From positions 124,001-188,000 of the forward strand of contig NZ_CANMBJ010000006.1 of the NCBI RefSeq assembly GCF_947496075.1: a stretch of DNA of 64,000 bases. The letters run 5' to 3'. The position numbers and the translations under genes were made by a program. Position 1 is the stretch's first letter, and every line of letters starts with the position of its first letter. This document shows positions 16,626 through 26,702 of this stretch, piece after piece. The DNA is from an uncultured Tateyamaria sp. Lineage in GTDB: Bacteria > Pseudomonadota > Alphaproteobacteria > Rhodobacterales > Rhodobacteraceae. The notes below the pieces were generated by a model. The model worked only from the letters and a program-made list of their open reading frames with translations. It was not told where the DNA came from and searched no databases.

Positions 16626-18877
16626 CGCCGCTTGCGGCTCACCTTGCGCTTGGCTTTGTCCGACCGGCGCTTGGCATTGGCAGGTTTGCGGCGCGGACTG
16701 CGACCTGCCGGGCTGCGCCGACCGCGTGGCAGGTCCTGTCCGTCCAGAGTGAGAAGCTCCAAAGCGATGCCGCCCGTCACAGGCACCGCTTCGGCCAGGC
16801 GCACGGTCGCGCGCTGCCCTAAACCGATGATCATGCCGGTGTCGGACCCCATCAGCGTGTTCGCCTCGCGGTCGAAATGGAAATACTCCGCACCAATGGA
16901 CCGCATCGGTACAAGACCGTCCGCCCCGCTGTCATCCAGCTTCACGAAGATACCGAACTTGGCAATTCCGGCCACACGCCCTTCAAGCTCGTCTCCCACA
17001 CGCTCACTCAGATACGCGGCAAGGTAACGATCCGTCGTGTCCCGCTCGGCCACCATCGACCGGCGTTCCGTGTCCGAGATGTGGGTGCCCGTCTTTTCCA
17101 GATTCTCGATGTCTTCCGGCGTCAGCCCATCCTTGCCCCAGCCATGCGCCGCAATCAGCGCCCGGTGCACGATCAGGTCCGCATAGCGCCGGATGGGCGA
17201 CGTGAAATGCGCGTAGCTGCGCAGCGCGAGGCCAAAATGCCCAAAGTTCTGCGGGCTGTAATAGGCTTGCGTCATAGACCGCAGGGTCGATATGTTGATC
17301 AACTCCGCATCTTCCGTGTCTGCCGCCTGCGCCAGCAGCCGGTTCAGATGCGCGGTCTTCAGCACCTGTCCCTTGGCAAGGGTCAGCCCTGCCGCTTGCG
17401 CCGTTTCGCGCAAACTGTCCAACTTGTCCGGCGAAGGTTCTTCGTGATTTCGGAACAAGAGCGGTGTTTTCTTTGCAATCAACGTCTCAGCCGCGGCAAC
17501 ATTCGCCAGCACCATGAACTCTTCGATCAGACGGTGAGCATCCAGCCGGTCCTTGAAGGCTACCGACCGCACCGTGCCATCCTCGTCCAGAACGATCTGT
17601 CGCTCCGGCAGGTCCAACTCAAGCGGCTGACGGCGTTTGCGAGCCTCGACCAAAGCCGCATAAGCGGCATAGAGAGGCCGCAAAACAGGCTCTAACAAGG
17701 GCTTTGTGCGGTCATTCGGGTGCCCGTCGATGGCCGCCTGCACCTCCTCATAATGCAGCGACGCGGGTGAACGCATCAGGCCACGGTGAAAGCTATGCCC
17801 GATCTTTTCGCCATGCGCGTCGATCTGCATCCGCACCGCGATACAGGCGCGCGGCACACCCTCGTGCAGCGAACACAGGTCGCCCGACAACCGATCTGGC
17901 AGCATCGGCACAACCCGATCCGGGAAGTAGGTCGAGTTGCCACGCTTTCTCGCCTCCCGGTCCAACGCAGAACCGGGTGTGACATAAGCCGCAACATCGG
18001 CAATCGCCACCCAGACGACATGCCCACCTTCGTTCTTGGGATCGTCGTCGGCATGGGCATAGCACGCATCATCATGGTCGCGGGCATCGGATGGGTCGAT
18101 GGTGATCAGTGGCATGTCCCGCAGATCTTCACGCCCCTTCAAGCCTTTGGGCTTTTGCGCATCGGCTTCGGCGATCACCGGATCAGGAAAGGCGTCAGGA
18201 ATACCGTGTTCATGGATCGCAATCAGCGACACCGCCTTGGGCGCTGACGGATCGCCCAACCGTTCCACAATGCGTGCACGGGGCAGGCCAATCCGGTTTT
18301 TCGGCCCAGCCTGTTCGGCTTCGACCAACTCGCCATCCTTGGCACCGTGGGTCGCCCCCGCAGGCACTGACCATTCCTTGTCGCTGCCCTTGTCAACGGG
18401 CACGATACGTCCGCCCTCGGTTCCGGCCCGAAACACGCCCAATATGCGGCGCGGGTTGGTGCCAATACGGCGGATCAGACGCGCTTCGTAATTATGATCG
18501 CTGTCCTTGACCAATGTCAGACGGGCAAGAATGCGATCCCCGGGTCCAAGGGCTGGATCAGATGCGCGCGGCAGGACCAGGATCTTTGGTTCAACCCCTT
18601 CGCCCTGCCACTCCATCGGGCGGGCAAACAGATCACCGTCATCGTCCGGTTCCTCCACTTGCAGCACACTTACAGGCGGCAGGCGGTCCGGATCCTGATA
18701 CGTCTTCTTGCGCTTTTCCAGATGTCCCTCGGCCTCCAGCTCTTTCAGCAGGCGTTTGAGGTCGATGCGCGCAGCACCTTTGATCCCGAACGCCTTGGCG
18801 ATGTCACGCTTTGCAGTCAGGGTCGGATTGGCGGAAATCCAGTCCAGTATCTCGGATTTTGTGGGAATACGGCTCAT
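16622..18877 (-). CDS. rnr: Ribonuclease R
   Basis: 751 residues from ATG 18877 (M-S-R-I-P-T-K-S-E-I-L); the upstream extension of the frame falls into the preceding gene. Order of domains: N-terminal winged helix, two cold-shock OB folds, RNB catalytic domain with D-P-S-D-A-R-D-H-D-D at about 261-270 (the four aspartates bind the metals), then an S1 domain (G-R-V-A-G-I-A-K-F-G-I-F-V-K-L) and a very basic K/R-rich tail. It degrades structured RNA 3' to 5'. No clear Shine-Dalgarno precedes the chosen ATG. It is the last gene of a run dapE, GNAT, DUF2064, rnr, with a 31-bp gap upstream. Confidence 0.96.
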   Translation of the reverse strand: MSRIPTKSEILDWISANPTLTAKRDIAKAFGIKGAARIDLKRLLKELEAEGHLEKRKKTYQDPDRLPPVSVLQVEEPDDDGDLFARPMEWQGEGVEPKILVLPRASDPALGPGDRILARLTLVKDSDHNYEARLIRRIGTNPRRILGVFRAGTEGGRIVPVDKGSDKEWSVPAGATHGAKDGELVEAEQAGPKNRIGLPRARIVERLGDPSAPKAVSLIAIHEHGIPDAFPDPVIAEADAQKPKGLKGREDLRDMPLITIDPSDARDHDDACYAHADDDPKNEGGHVVWVAIADVAAYVTPGSALDREARKRGNSTYFPDRVVPMLPDRLSGDLCSLHEGVPRACIAVRMQIDAHGEKIGHSFHRGLMRSPASLHYEEVQAAIDGHPNDRTKPLLEPVLRPLYAAYAALVEARKRRQPLELDLPERQIVLDEDGTVRSVAFKDRLDAHRLIEEFMVLANVAAAETLIAKKTPLLFRNHEEPSPDKLDSLRETAQAAGLTLAKGQVLKTAHLNRLLAQAADTEDAELINISTLRSMTQAYYSPQNFGHFGLALRSYAHFTSPIRRYADLIVHRALIAAHGWGKDGLTPEDIENLEKTGTHISDTERRSMVAERDTTDRYLAAYLSERVGDELEGRVAGIAKFGIFVKLDDSGADGLVPMRSIGAEYFHFDREANTLMGSDTGMIIGLGQRATVRLAEAVPVTGGIALELLTLDGQDLPRGRRSPAGRSPRRKPANAKRRSDKAKRKVSRKRR

Positions 18878-18908
18878 GGGTTCGAGGTAGCACGCGCATA
18901 CAGGGGCG

Positions 18909-19478
18909 TCATCGCAAATCGTCGACCCTGTCGACATCCGCCAGTGTGTCGACCAGCGCAACACGGGGCATACCCAGCGCTGCACGGCTGTCATCAAGCG
19001 CATGTTCTGTTGACCAGCGTACCCCGTTCAAAGCCGATTTCCCCAATTTAGAGCCTGCTTTGACCCCGATCAGCCAATACCCACCATCCGGCGCAGGCCC
19101 AAAGACTGCATCGTGGTTGCCCAGCGCCGCGAATGCCTTTGCAATACGCTTTCTGGTAATATCAGGGACGTCAGCCCCAATCACGCAGACCCGACCACCC
19201 GCTTGCTGCATCATTCGGATCATCCGGTCACCAAGGTTGCCCCTACCTTGCGGCCACCGCTCAAACCGTCCCGGCCAGACACGGCTGCCCATCCCCTCGT
19301 AATCAGGCGCAACAGCAAGCACCACGCGCCAGCGGGGGTCTTCAATCCGGCGCAAAAGCGCATGCACCTGATGACGAAACCACCACGCGGCCGACACCAT
19401 CCCGATGTCCCCGCCCAGACGTGTTTTGACGCGGCCCGGTCTCGGCACTTTCAGCATGACGACCAGCGTGGGCCTCAA
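18909..19478 (-). CDS. DUF2064 / TIGR04282-type glycosyltransferase-fold protein
   Basis: 189 residues. The N terminus L-V-V-M-L-K-V-P-R-P-G-R-V-K-T-R-L-G is the nucleotide-binding signature of the family, and G-A-D-V-P-D-I followed by F-G-P-A-P-D-G-G-Y-W-L-I-G fits the GT-A-like catalytic face. Relatives are CofC-like nucleotidyltransferases or arsenosugar-type glycosyltransferases; the substrate is unknown. The start overlaps the GNAT stop by ATGA, so it is coupled to that gene. No arsenic genes are nearby, which argues against a specific arsenosugar role. Confidence 0.88.
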   Translation of the reverse strand: MRPTLVVMLKVPRPGRVKTRLGGDIGMVSAAWWFRHQVHALLRRIEDPRWRVVLAVAPDYEGMGSRVWPGRFERWPQGRGNLGDRMIRMMQQAGGRVCVIGADVPDITRKRIAKAFAALGNHDAVFGPAPDGGYWLIGVKAGSKLGKSALNGVRWSTEHALDDSRAALGMPRVALVDTLADVDRVDDLR

Positions 19479-19897
19479 AGCGGCCTCTCCATGTCGCGGT
19501 GCGGTATACCGGCATCATCATAGATCGGGCCAAAGGCGGCAAATCCAAGCCGTTCATAGAATGTCAACGCGTGGGTTTGCGCGCCAAGCTTGGCCTTCGA
19601 AACACCGCCCTGTCGGCGGGCAACATCAAGACACGCCTGGATGATCGCCGCACCAAGGCCCGTGCCGCGCGCCTCTTTCAACACGCATACACGTCCAATC
19701 TTGGCGACGGAGCCCTGCACCAGAATGCGTGCGCACCCCATCGGCTTGCCCTCAACATGAGCCAATACATGCAATGCATGTTCATCCAGACCATCCACCT
19801 CTTCCGCCTCGCTCACACCTTGTTCTTCGATGAACACGGAGCGCCGCAACGCGTGACATGTGGTCAGATCGTCGGTCTGTTCGATCTGCCAAGTCAC
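19475..19897 (-). CDS. GNAT family N-acetyltransferase
   Basis: 140 residues, a single GNAT domain. [12 protein letters not shown] near residue 18 is typical of the ElaA/YjcF type. The acetyl-CoA loop is [15 protein letters not shown] (Q/R-x-x-G-x-G/A) and F-Y-E-R-L-G-F closes the fold. It transfers an acetyl group from acetyl-CoA to an unidentified amine. Translationally coupled on both sides: its start overlaps the dapE stop and its stop overlaps the DUF2064 start. Confidence 0.9.
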   Translation of the reverse strand: MTWQIEQTDDLTTCHALRRSVFIEEQGVSEAEEVDGLDEHALHVLAHVEGKPMGCARILVQGSVAKIGRVCVLKEARGTGLGAAIIQACLDVARRQGGVSKAKLGAQTHALTFYERLGFAAFGPIYDDAGIPHRDMERPL

Positions 19898-21039
19898 TTG
19901 AAATAGTCCTGCAAGATGCGGGTATAAATCGATTTCAACTGACGGATATGTGCCACCTCCACGTGTTCATCGACCTTGTGCATGGACTGACCAACCAGCC
20001 CGAACTCGACAACTGGGCAATGGTTTTTTACGAACCGCGCGTCCGAAGTCCCTCCAGATGTGCTGAGAACTGGTTTCACCCCGGTCTCAGCTTCGACTGC
20101 CGCGGCCACAAGGTCAGACAGGTGCCCCGGCGGGGTCAGGAAGCTTTCGCCAGACACTTTGACCGTCACGTCGATCTCAACGCCATAGGCGCTCGCCACT
20201 TCGTCCGCCTGCGCCTTCAACCACGCGGTCAGGCTGTCACCGGAATGGATATCATTGAAGCGGATGTTCACTGCCGCGCGGGCTTGCGCAGGAATTACGT
20301 TGGTGGCCAGGTTGCCGGTATCCACCGTGACCACGGCAAGGGTGGACGGGTCGAAGTGATCCGTACCCTGGTCCAGCTCGTGACTGGCCAACCGGTCCAT
20401 AAGACGCATCAGCGGGGGCAGAGGATTATTGGCGCGATGCGGATACGCAGAGTGACCCTGCACACCAGTGACGGTGAACCAAGCGGTCATTGATCCACGC
20501 CGACCGATTTTCATCATTTCGCCCATCGTGTCGGGGCAGGTCGGCTCACCGACAAGGCAGACGTTCATTGCCTCGCCCTCTTCCTCCATATGCGCCAGCA
20601 GGGCGGTTGTCCCGTCGACGGCGTCTCCCTCCTCATCCCCTGTGATCGCCAAGATGATCGCGCCATCCGGCGGTATGCTCGTGACGAAATCGATGGCGGC
20701 GGCGGCGAAGGCGGCGACGCCCGACTTCATGTCCGTCGTGCCGCGACCGTACATGACACCATCGCGTTCTTCGGCACCAAAAGGGGGCATGGTCCAATCC
20801 TCGGCATTGCCGATCGGCACCACATCCGTGTGCCCGTTGAAACCAAAGGTCCGCGCATGGCCCTTGGCACCGAAACGGGCAAAGAGGTTGCGAATGCCGC
20901 CACGATCCGCCCATGCACATTCAAAACCAGCCGACGACAACAGGTCGTGCAGGATATCCAAAGCCCCCGCATCCATCGGTGTCACCGACGGGCAGCGCAC
21001 AAGATCAGCGGTCAGAGCAACAGGATCAACAGGTTGCAT
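19894..21039 (-). CDS. dapE: Succinyl-diaminopimelate desuccinylase
   Basis: 381 residues from ATG 21039, chosen over an ATG 18 bp upstream because AAAGGGG lies seven bases before it. DapE hydrolyses N-succinyl-LL-diaminopimelate in lysine and peptidoglycan precursor synthesis. M20 metal sites are visible: [17 protein letters not shown], and the general-base region [22 protein letters not shown] in the dimerisation domain is also DapE-like. First gene of a four-gene minus-strand run ending at rnr; a 244-bp gap separates it from the divergent Hint operon. Confidence 0.96.
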   Translation of the reverse strand: MQPVDPVALTADLVRCPSVTPMDAGALDILHDLLSSAGFECAWADRGGIRNLFARFGAKGHARTFGFNGHTDVVPIGNAEDWTMPPFGAEERDGVMYGRGTTDMKSGVAAFAAAAIDFVTSIPPDGAIILAITGDEEGDAVDGTTALLAHMEEEGEAMNVCLVGEPTCPDTMGEMMKIGRRGSMTAWFTVTGVQGHSAYPHRANNPLPPLMRLMDRLASHELDQGTDHFDPSTLAVVTVDTGNLATNVIPAQARAAVNIRFNDIHSGDSLTAWLKAQADEVASAYGVEIDVTVKVSGESFLTPPGHLSDLVAAAVEAETGVKPVLSTSGGTSDARFVKNHCPVVEFGLVGQSMHKVDEHVEVAHIRQLKSIYTRILQDYFK

Positions 21040-21176
21040 GAATAAGCCCCTTTGCAAGCATGTGGCGAAAAGGACGCGTTGTGAACACCTTACGCCGTCC
21101 GGACAGTTAACAGCCCATAAATACCTGTGCTAGAGTGGTCGCAATAATATGACCCGAGGCAGGGCATCAGCAGTTC

Positions 21177-21194
21177 GGCCGCCAACGTGCGGCC
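21177..21194. repeat. GGCCGC inverted repeat in dapE/Hint intergenic region
   Basis: Arms 21177-21182 and 21189-21194 with a six-base spacer, 90 bp before the Hint operon start. It may be an operator or a leader hairpin. Nothing else with recognisable structure is seen in this 244-bp gap. Confidence 0.3.
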
Positions 21195-21283
21195 ACCCAA
21201 GTGCATAAAAAGGCACACAAGACGCGCGGATCAACCGCGTGCGCTGCGCTTGTTCTGTCCGCAACTATTGGGGTGGGGCAAAC

Positions 21284-22882
21284 ATGCCGGCAGCAGAGCT
21301 TCCGATTCAAACGGTGCGCGAAGGCGTTGACGCGTCCGATATGGCAGATGCCATCTTTGGCGACGGCGTTCAGGTGGTGTCAGCGTCGTATACCGGCGAC
21401 CGGGACAGTGCCGGGATCTATACGAACGGTGACAGTGTGGCACCCGGGGTGACCCCAGGCGATACGGGTGTCATCCTGTCAACGGGCGAGGTTGAGGATT
21501 TTACCAACTCCTCCGGCCAGGAAAACCAATCGACCAACACGTCAACCAACACCTCCGGCCAAAACAACAACGGCCAGTTCAATGCGGCGGCAGGAGCGCG
21601 GACCTTCGACGCGTCCTATCTGGACGTCGATTTTATTCCGGACGGCAATCTGATGACGATGCAATTCGTTTTCAGCTCGGAAGAGTATCCCGAATTCCAG
21701 AACTCGATCTACCAGGACTTCGTGGGTGTCTGGGTCAACGGCGACCTTGTCGAAATGGAGGTCGGGGATGGGGATACAGATCCGGGCAACATCAACACCA
21801 CCAACAACATCAACATGTTCGTCGACAACTCAAATGACGCATTCAATACTGAAATGGACGGGTTCACGATCACGCTGACCCTGACCATGGTCGTCAACCC
21901 GGACGTGGTAAATTCGATCCGGATTGGCATCGCTGATGTTGCGGACAGCCAGTTCGATTCCAACCTGCTGATTGCCGGGGACTCGGTTCAGACATCCTTG
22001 GTCGCCGTGGGCGATGACGTGAACGTCTACCCGGACGGGACAACTTCGTTCAACGTACTCGACAACGATGTGTCGCCCGTAGGCAGCACGTTGACGATCA
22101 CCCATATCAACGGCCAGCCTGTCAGCTACGACTCCGTCACCGGGATTGGGACGACCATCACACTGCCAACAGGACAACAAGTCACGATTGGCCCGAATGG
22201 CGAACTGACCGTTGTTGGCGACGGCGACGAAGAAGACTTTAACTTCACGTATACCGTCACGGACGGCAACAACACGGACGTCGGCTTCGTCAATGCAACA
22301 TCCGTCCCCTGTTTCGTGGCAGGCACTCTGATCTCGACGCCTGAGGGCGATGTTCCGGTCGAAAGCCTGCGCGAAGGTGATCCGGTTCTGACCCAAGACG
22401 ATGGGCCACAGCCCTTGCGCTGGATTGGCACTCGCACCGTCGCTGCCCAAGATCAATACGCCCCGATCCTGATCCGCGCTGGCACATTCGGCCAACATGA
22501 CGATGTCATGCTCTCTCCTCTGCACCGCGTGCTGATCCGCGACAGTCTGGCCGAACTTTTGTTTGGTGATCGCGAAGTTCTGGTGGCGGCGAAAGATCTG
22601 GTCAACGACCGCTCCGTCACCCGGCGTGAGGGCGGGACAGTCACCTATGTCCACCTGATGTTCGACAGACATCAGGTTGTGTTCTCGGGCGGGTTGGCAA
22701 CCGAAAGCTTCCTGCCCGGACCGCAGACAACCAAGAGTTTCGAGCGGGAAATCGTGGAGGAGATTTGCAGCATCTTCCCTGAACTCGACCCTGAAACGGG
22801 CGAAGGCTACGGCCCAGCCGCCCGCCGTACTTTACGCGGATACGAAGCTGGGCTGTGGCGCAAGACGCGCGCTGCCGCATGA
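21284..22882 (+). CDS. Secreted-type protein: choice-of-anchor L domain, cadherin-like domain, active-looking Hint domain
   Basis: 532 residues from ATG 21284 (GTGGGG upstream). Residues about 1-240 fit the choice-of-anchor L pattern (G-D-R-D-S-A-G-I-Y-T-N, G-V-I-L-S-T-G, F-V-F-S-S-E-E-Y-P-E-F, G-V-W-V-N-G). About 245-335 look like a cadherin/VCBS-type domain (N-V-L-D-N-D-V-S ... Y-T-V-T-D-G-N). A Hint_2 domain starts at Cys343 (C-F-V-A-G-T-L-I-S-T-P-E-G) and includes S-P-L-H-R, the block carrying the catalytic His. Hint domains self-cleave at the Cys. No N-terminal signal is seen, so C-terminal, type I-like export is likely but no exporter is nearby. Its stop overlaps the next start by ATGA. 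Confidence 0.87.
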   Translation: MPAAELPIQTVREGVDASDMADAIFGDGVQVVSASYTGDRDSAGIYTNGDSVAPGVTPGDTGVILSTGEVEDFTNSSGQENQSTNTSTNTSGQNNNGQFNAAAGARTFDASYLDVDFIPDGNLMTMQFVFSSEEYPEFQNSIYQDFVGVWVNGDLVEMEVGDGDTDPGNINTTNNINMFVDNSNDAFNTEMDGFTITLTLTMVVNPDVVNSIRIGIADVADSQFDSNLLIAGDSVQTSLVAVGDDVNVYPDGTTSFNVLDNDVSPVGSTLTITHINGQPVSYDSVTGIGTTITLPTGQQVTIGPNGELTVVGDGDEEDFNFTYTVTDGNNTDVGFVNATSVPCFVAGTLISTPEGDVPVESLREGDPVLTQDDGPQPLRWIGTRTVAAQDQYAPILIRAGTFGQHDDVMLSPLHRVLIRDSLAELLFGDREVLVAAKDLVNDRSVTRREGGTVTYVHLMFDRHQVVFSGGLATESFLPGPQTTKSFEREIVEEICSIFPELDPETGEGYGPAARRTLRGYEAGLWRKTRAAA

Positions 22883-23958
22883 CCTGGATCGGCGTCAACG
22901 ATCACGAGGACGGTCGGTTTTCAAAAACCGGCCTTGGCAAAGACACGTCTATTACAAAGCTGGGGCCGATGCTCGAACGCGGCACGCTGATGTTCGAAAC
23001 GCAGGTGGCTGGGCATGAACGGCCCCACGAACTACTCGGCATCGCACACCCCTTTCCCTGGCCGCGCGAGCTGTCGTTTCGTGCGATCCCGGGCGGCGGC
23101 ATTGCCATGTTGCACCGGCACAATACCGATATCACGCATGCGGCCATCCGCTGGGCCAATGACGGGCGCACCCACACGCTGCGGGTCACCTACGCATGGA
23201 ACGCACCCGAAGGGTGGGGGCGGCTGGCCCTGGAGCGGCCCGAAGGCAACCGCATCGTCAGCCGTCCCGTTCACATGCCCCGACCGTTCATGACTGACGA
23301 TCTGCGCGATGTTGTGCTGGCTCATCCAGCTCGGACATTGTCACAAGAAGTGCTGTTTAGCGCACTCAGCGACGATATCCTGCCGATCGGCCCGATGCCA
23401 TCACTTCACCCCGCAACACCCATTGCGACACCGGGCGGCTACCGCCCTGCCGAAGTCTTGCAACGCGGCGATACCGTAGTGACAGACAGCGGCGACATCG
23501 TTCCCATCCTGCACACGATACGCCACACCGTTCCCGCGCGCGGCAGCTTTGCCCCAGTGCGGCTGCGCGCACCCTATTTTGGCCTGCAGCGCGACATCGT
23601 CGTCGCACCTGAACAGCGACTTGTTCTGAAAGGGTCCGAGGTCGAATACATCTTTGGACAGGAAGCGGTCCTGGTGCCTGCTCGGCACCTCGTGAATGGG
23701 CACGCCGCGATCTGGAACACATGCGGTAGCACTACAGACTACGTTCAACTTATCCTGCCTGGGAATGAGTCTCTGATTGCGGCAGGCTGCGCAGTCGAAA
23801 GTCTGTATATCGGGCGTATTCGCCGTGATGCAGAGCGCTTGAATGAAAGTGTGCTGGCAGACGTCCCAAGCCGTCTGCTGCCCGAACATGCGCGGCCCAT
23901 CCACCAAGTGCTCGGCCCGTTCGAGGCGATCACGCTGGTCGATCAGCGCGCAGCTTAA
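22879..23958 (+). CDS. Hint-fold protein with lost catalytic residues, coupled to the upstream Hint protein
   Basis: 359 residues from ATG 22879, inside an ATGA overlap. Residues 1-170 look like a beta-sandwich (concanavalin-like) domain with many W, G and R residues. From about 175 the sequence aligns with Hint_2: P-I-A-T-P-G-G-Y-R-P-A-E-V-L-Q-R-G-D matches T-L-I-S-T-P-E-G-D-V-P-V-E-S-L-R-E-G-D of the partner. The position of the nucleophile Cys is occupied by Leu or His, and the S-P-x-H-R block has become A-P-E-Q-R. Autoprocessing should therefore be absent. The end (E-S-L-Y-I-G-R) matches the usual E-S-F-L-P-G. A binding or partner role to the upstream protein is inferred. Confidence 0.83.
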   Translation: MTWIGVNDHEDGRFSKTGLGKDTSITKLGPMLERGTLMFETQVAGHERPHELLGIAHPFPWPRELSFRAIPGGGIAMLHRHNTDITHAAIRWANDGRTHTLRVTYAWNAPEGWGRLALERPEGNRIVSRPVHMPRPFMTDDLRDVVLAHPARTLSQEVLFSALSDDILPIGPMPSLHPATPIATPGGYRPAEVLQRGDTVVTDSGDIVPILHTIRHTVPARGSFAPVRLRAPYFGLQRDIVVAPEQRLVLKGSEVEYIFGQEAVLVPARHLVNGHAAIWNTCGSTTDYVQLILPGNESLIAAGCAVESLYIGRIRRDAERLNESVLADVPSRLLPEHARPIHQVLGPFEAITLVDQRAA

Positions 23959-23970
23959 AAGGGACGGGGG

Positions 23971-24726
23971 TTAACTGGCATAATTTGATCCCTCTTCGTC
24001 CAGAATGGCCTTCAGCTCGGCCAGATGACGCAAATCCTGCTCGGGATAGTCCTCGATCTCTTGCGCCGTCTTCTCTGCCACGTCATCCGGGATCAGACGC
24101 AGCGGCTGCCCGGTTTGCAGCGCCAAAAGATAGGTCTGGCAGGCCCGCTCGAAATAGAACATCCGATTGAACGTTTCGGCCACTGTATCGCCAATCACCA
24201 TGATCCCGTGATTGCCCATGACCATCACCTTCGTTTTGGGATCATCGAACAGCTTGGCACAGCGTTCACCCTCTTCCTCGAAGGCAAGGCCGCCATAATC
24301 CCCATCAACCACCACACGATTGTAAAACATGCACCCATTTTGATCGACGGGCGGCAACGTGCTGTCGGCCAAGGCCGCAAGAGCTGTGGCATAGGGCGAA
24401 TGCACGTGCATGGCGCAGCGGGCATGGGCACAATGCCGGTGCATCCCGCCATGCAGCCCCCACGCTGTCGGATCGGGCGCGTCCGGCCCCTCCATACTGT
24501 CGGGATCGTTGGCATCCACAACAATCAGGTCTGACGCCTTGATGCGCGAAAAATGCATCTGGTTGGGGTTCATCAAAAACTTCGTCCCGTCGTCATTGAT
24601 GGCGAGCGAGAAGTGGTTCGCCACCGCTTCATGCATGTTCAAACGCACGGTCCAGCGAAAGGCAGCAGCCAGGTCAACGCGCTCCTGCCAATTGTCCATG
24701 TTGGGGCGAATCTGTGCGACGGTCAT
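23971..24726 (-). CDS. Class II aldolase/adducin family protein
   Basis: 251 residues. The fold binds zinc through histidines; visible are H-S-P-Y-A-T-A-L-A after M-H-V (H-x-H), and G-N-H-G-I-M-V-I-G-D-T-V-A-E-T-F downstream. M-H-E-A-V-A-N-H-F-S-L near residue 33 fits the family N terminus. Members cleave or epimerise sugar phosphates (fuculose, ribulose) or related compounds; this branch is not characterised to a substrate by eye. It is divergent from adenine deaminase with 173 bp between starts, so both may answer to the same signal. Confidence 0.9.
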   Translation of the reverse strand: MTVAQIRPNMDNWQERVDLAAAFRWTVRLNMHEAVANHFSLAINDDGTKFLMNPNQMHFSRIKASDLIVVDANDPDSMEGPDAPDPTAWGLHGGMHRHCAHARCAMHVHSPYATALAALADSTLPPVDQNGCMFYNRVVVDGDYGGLAFEEEGERCAKLFDDPKTKVMVMGNHGIMVIGDTVAETFNRMFYFERACQTYLLALQTGQPLRLIPDDVAEKTAQEIEDYPEQDLRHLAELKAILDEEGSNYAS

Positions 24727-24899
24727 GATACTTTCCCTTTGCCTGGATCAAAGCGTGCACGGCGGCACTGCTTCGATCAATACAAATCCCGCTCTGCTCG
24801 CGAAACCACGTCAGCCAAACCCCGCCTGCCGAAATGACAGTTTCACAACATCTGTGCGGTCCCCCTTGCACCTCCCCGCGAAACTTGATCATTTAGGAC

Positions 24900-26702
24900 A
24901 TGGAACATGACCTTTTCCCGTCCTGGCCCGATGTTGCCCCCGATCTTGTAAATGTCGCCGCTGGCCGTGCGCCTGCGGATACTGTCATTCGCGGTGGCAT
25001 CTGGGTGAATGTGCACACGCGCGAGGCACTGCCAGACCATGACATCGCCATCAAACACGGGCGTATTGCCTGCGTCCTGCCGGACGCCAGCGCACAGATT
25101 GGACCCGAGACCGAGATCATCGAGGCAAATGGCCGCTACATGATCCCCGGACTGTGCGACGGACACATGCATATCGAATCCGGTATGCTCACCCCCGCAG
25201 AGTTTGCGGCGGCCGTCATTCCACACGGCACCACCACCATGTTCACCGACCCGCACGAGATCGCCAACGTGCTTGGCCTCGAAGGCGTGCGTCTGATGCA
25301 TGACGAGGCGCTGATGCAGCCGGTGAACATCTGGACACAGATGCCCTCCTGCGCGCCCTCAGCGCCAGGGATGGAAACGACAGGGTACGAGATCAGCGCC
25401 GAGGATGTGGCTGAGGCCATGGCATGGCCGGGCATCATCGGTCTGGGCGAGATGATGAATTTCCCAGGCATGGCTGCCGCGGATTCACAAATGTTGGCGG
25501 AAGTCGCTGCAACCCAAAGGGCAGGCAAGACCGTAGGCGGACACTATGCATCGCCGGATTTAGGGTCTGATTTCGCCGCCTACGTGGCAGGCGGCCCCGC
25601 AGATGATCATGAAGGAACATGCGAGGCAGACGCCATCGCCCGGATGCGGCAAGGCATGCGGTCGATGATCCGTCTGGGCAGCGCGTGGTACGACGTGGAA
25701 ACGCAGATCACCGCAATCACCCAAAAGGGCCTCGATCCCCGCAACATGATCCTGTGCACTGATGACAGCCACTCTGGCACGCTGGTGAATGAAGGGCACA
25801 TGAACCGCGTTGTGCGGCACGCCATCGAATGTGGATGCGACCCAGTGGTCGCTTTGCAAATGGCAACGATCAACACGGCCACACACTTTGGGCTGGAGCG
25901 TGAAATCGGATCTCTGACGCCCGGACGCCGGGCGGATGTGATCCTGACATCTGACCTCAAGACACTGCCCATCGAACAGGTCATCGCGAGGGGCAAGACA
26001 GTCTCCATCAACGGCGAGTTGACGACTGAATGCCCGCATCTCGACTGGCCCACCAAGGCGCGGCAGACCGTGAACATGGGTGCGCCCAAGACGGCCACCG
26101 ACTTCGAGATCGTAGCCCCAGAGGGCCGCAACTCCGTCACCGCAAACGTGATCGGCGTGATCGAAAATCAGGCGCCAACGAAAGCTCTGAAACGCGACAT
26201 GCCTGTCAGCGACGGCAAGGTCGAAAGCCACGGCGACACCTGCCAGATCGCGCTGGTCGAACGGCACCAGGCGACCGGCGGCGTGACAAACGCGCTGGTG
26301 TCCGGCTTTAACTACCAGGGCAAAATGGCCATGGCCTCGACCGTGGCACATGACAGTCACCACATGATCGTCGTCGGCACAGACCGGGATCAGATGGCAC
26401 TGGCCGCCAACAGGCTGGCCGAAGTGGGTGGCGGCATCACCATCTTCCACGATGGGGAAGAACTCGCGCTTGTCGAACTGCCCATTGCGGGCCTGATGTC
26501 AGACAGCCCCGCTCGCGACGTTGCCGCCAAAGCCGACAAGATGGTGCAGGCCATGGTTGATTGCGGCTGCACCCTGAACAACGCCTATATGCAGCACTCG
26601 CTGCTGGCGCTTGTCGTTATTCCTGAACTGCGCATCTCCGACCTGGGACTGGTCGATGTCCGCACGTTTGATTTCATTCCAGTCCTTGAGACAACAACAT
26701 GA
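24900..26702 (+). CDS. ade: Adenine deaminase
   Basis: 600 residues, usual Ade length. It converts adenine to hypoxanthine and ammonia in purine salvage. The amidohydrolase metal site is seen in D-G-H-M-H-I-E-S near residue 85, then G-T-T-T-M-F-T-D-P-H-E-I-A-N-V-L-G, and C-T-D-D-S-H for the catalytic Asp. The C-terminal Ade-specific domain contains G-G-G-I-x-x and N-A-Y-M-Q-H-S-L. ATG 24900 has a close TAGGA. The stop overlaps the AMP nucleosidase start (ATGA). Together the two genes turn AMP into ribose 5-phosphate, hypoxanthine and ammonia. Confidence 0.94.
   Translation: MEHDLFPSWPDVAPDLVNVAAGRAPADTVIRGGIWVNVHTREALPDHDIAIKHGRIACVLPDASAQIGPETEIIEANGRYMIPGLCDGHMHIESGMLTPAEFAAAVIPHGTTTMFTDPHEIANVLGLEGVRLMHDEALMQPVNIWTQMPSCAPSAPGMETTGYEISAEDVAEAMAWPGIIGLGEMMNFPGMAAADSQMLAEVAATQRAGKTVGGHYASPDLGSDFAAYVAGGPADDHEGTCEADAIARMRQGMRSMIRLGSAWYDVETQITAITQKGLDPRNMILCTDDSHSGTLVNEGHMNRVVRHAIECGCDPVVALQMATINTATHFGLEREIGSLTPGRRADVILTSDLKTLPIEQVIARGKTVSINGELTTECPHLDWPTKARQTVNMGAPKTATDFEIVAPEGRNSVTANVIGVIENQAPTKALKRDMPVSDGKVESHGDTCQIALVERHQATGGVTNALVSGFNYQGKMAMASTVAHDSHHMIVVGTDRDQMALAANRLAEVGGGITIFHDGEELALVELPIAGLMSDSPARDVAAKADKMVQAMVDCGCTLNNAYMQHSLLALVVIPELRISDLGLVDVRTFDFIPVLETTT

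Noticed and set aside
21058..21283. TTAACA/TAGAGT as promoter of the Hint operon
   Set aside because: Weak match to both boxes; it lies 150 bp from the start with nothing else to support it.
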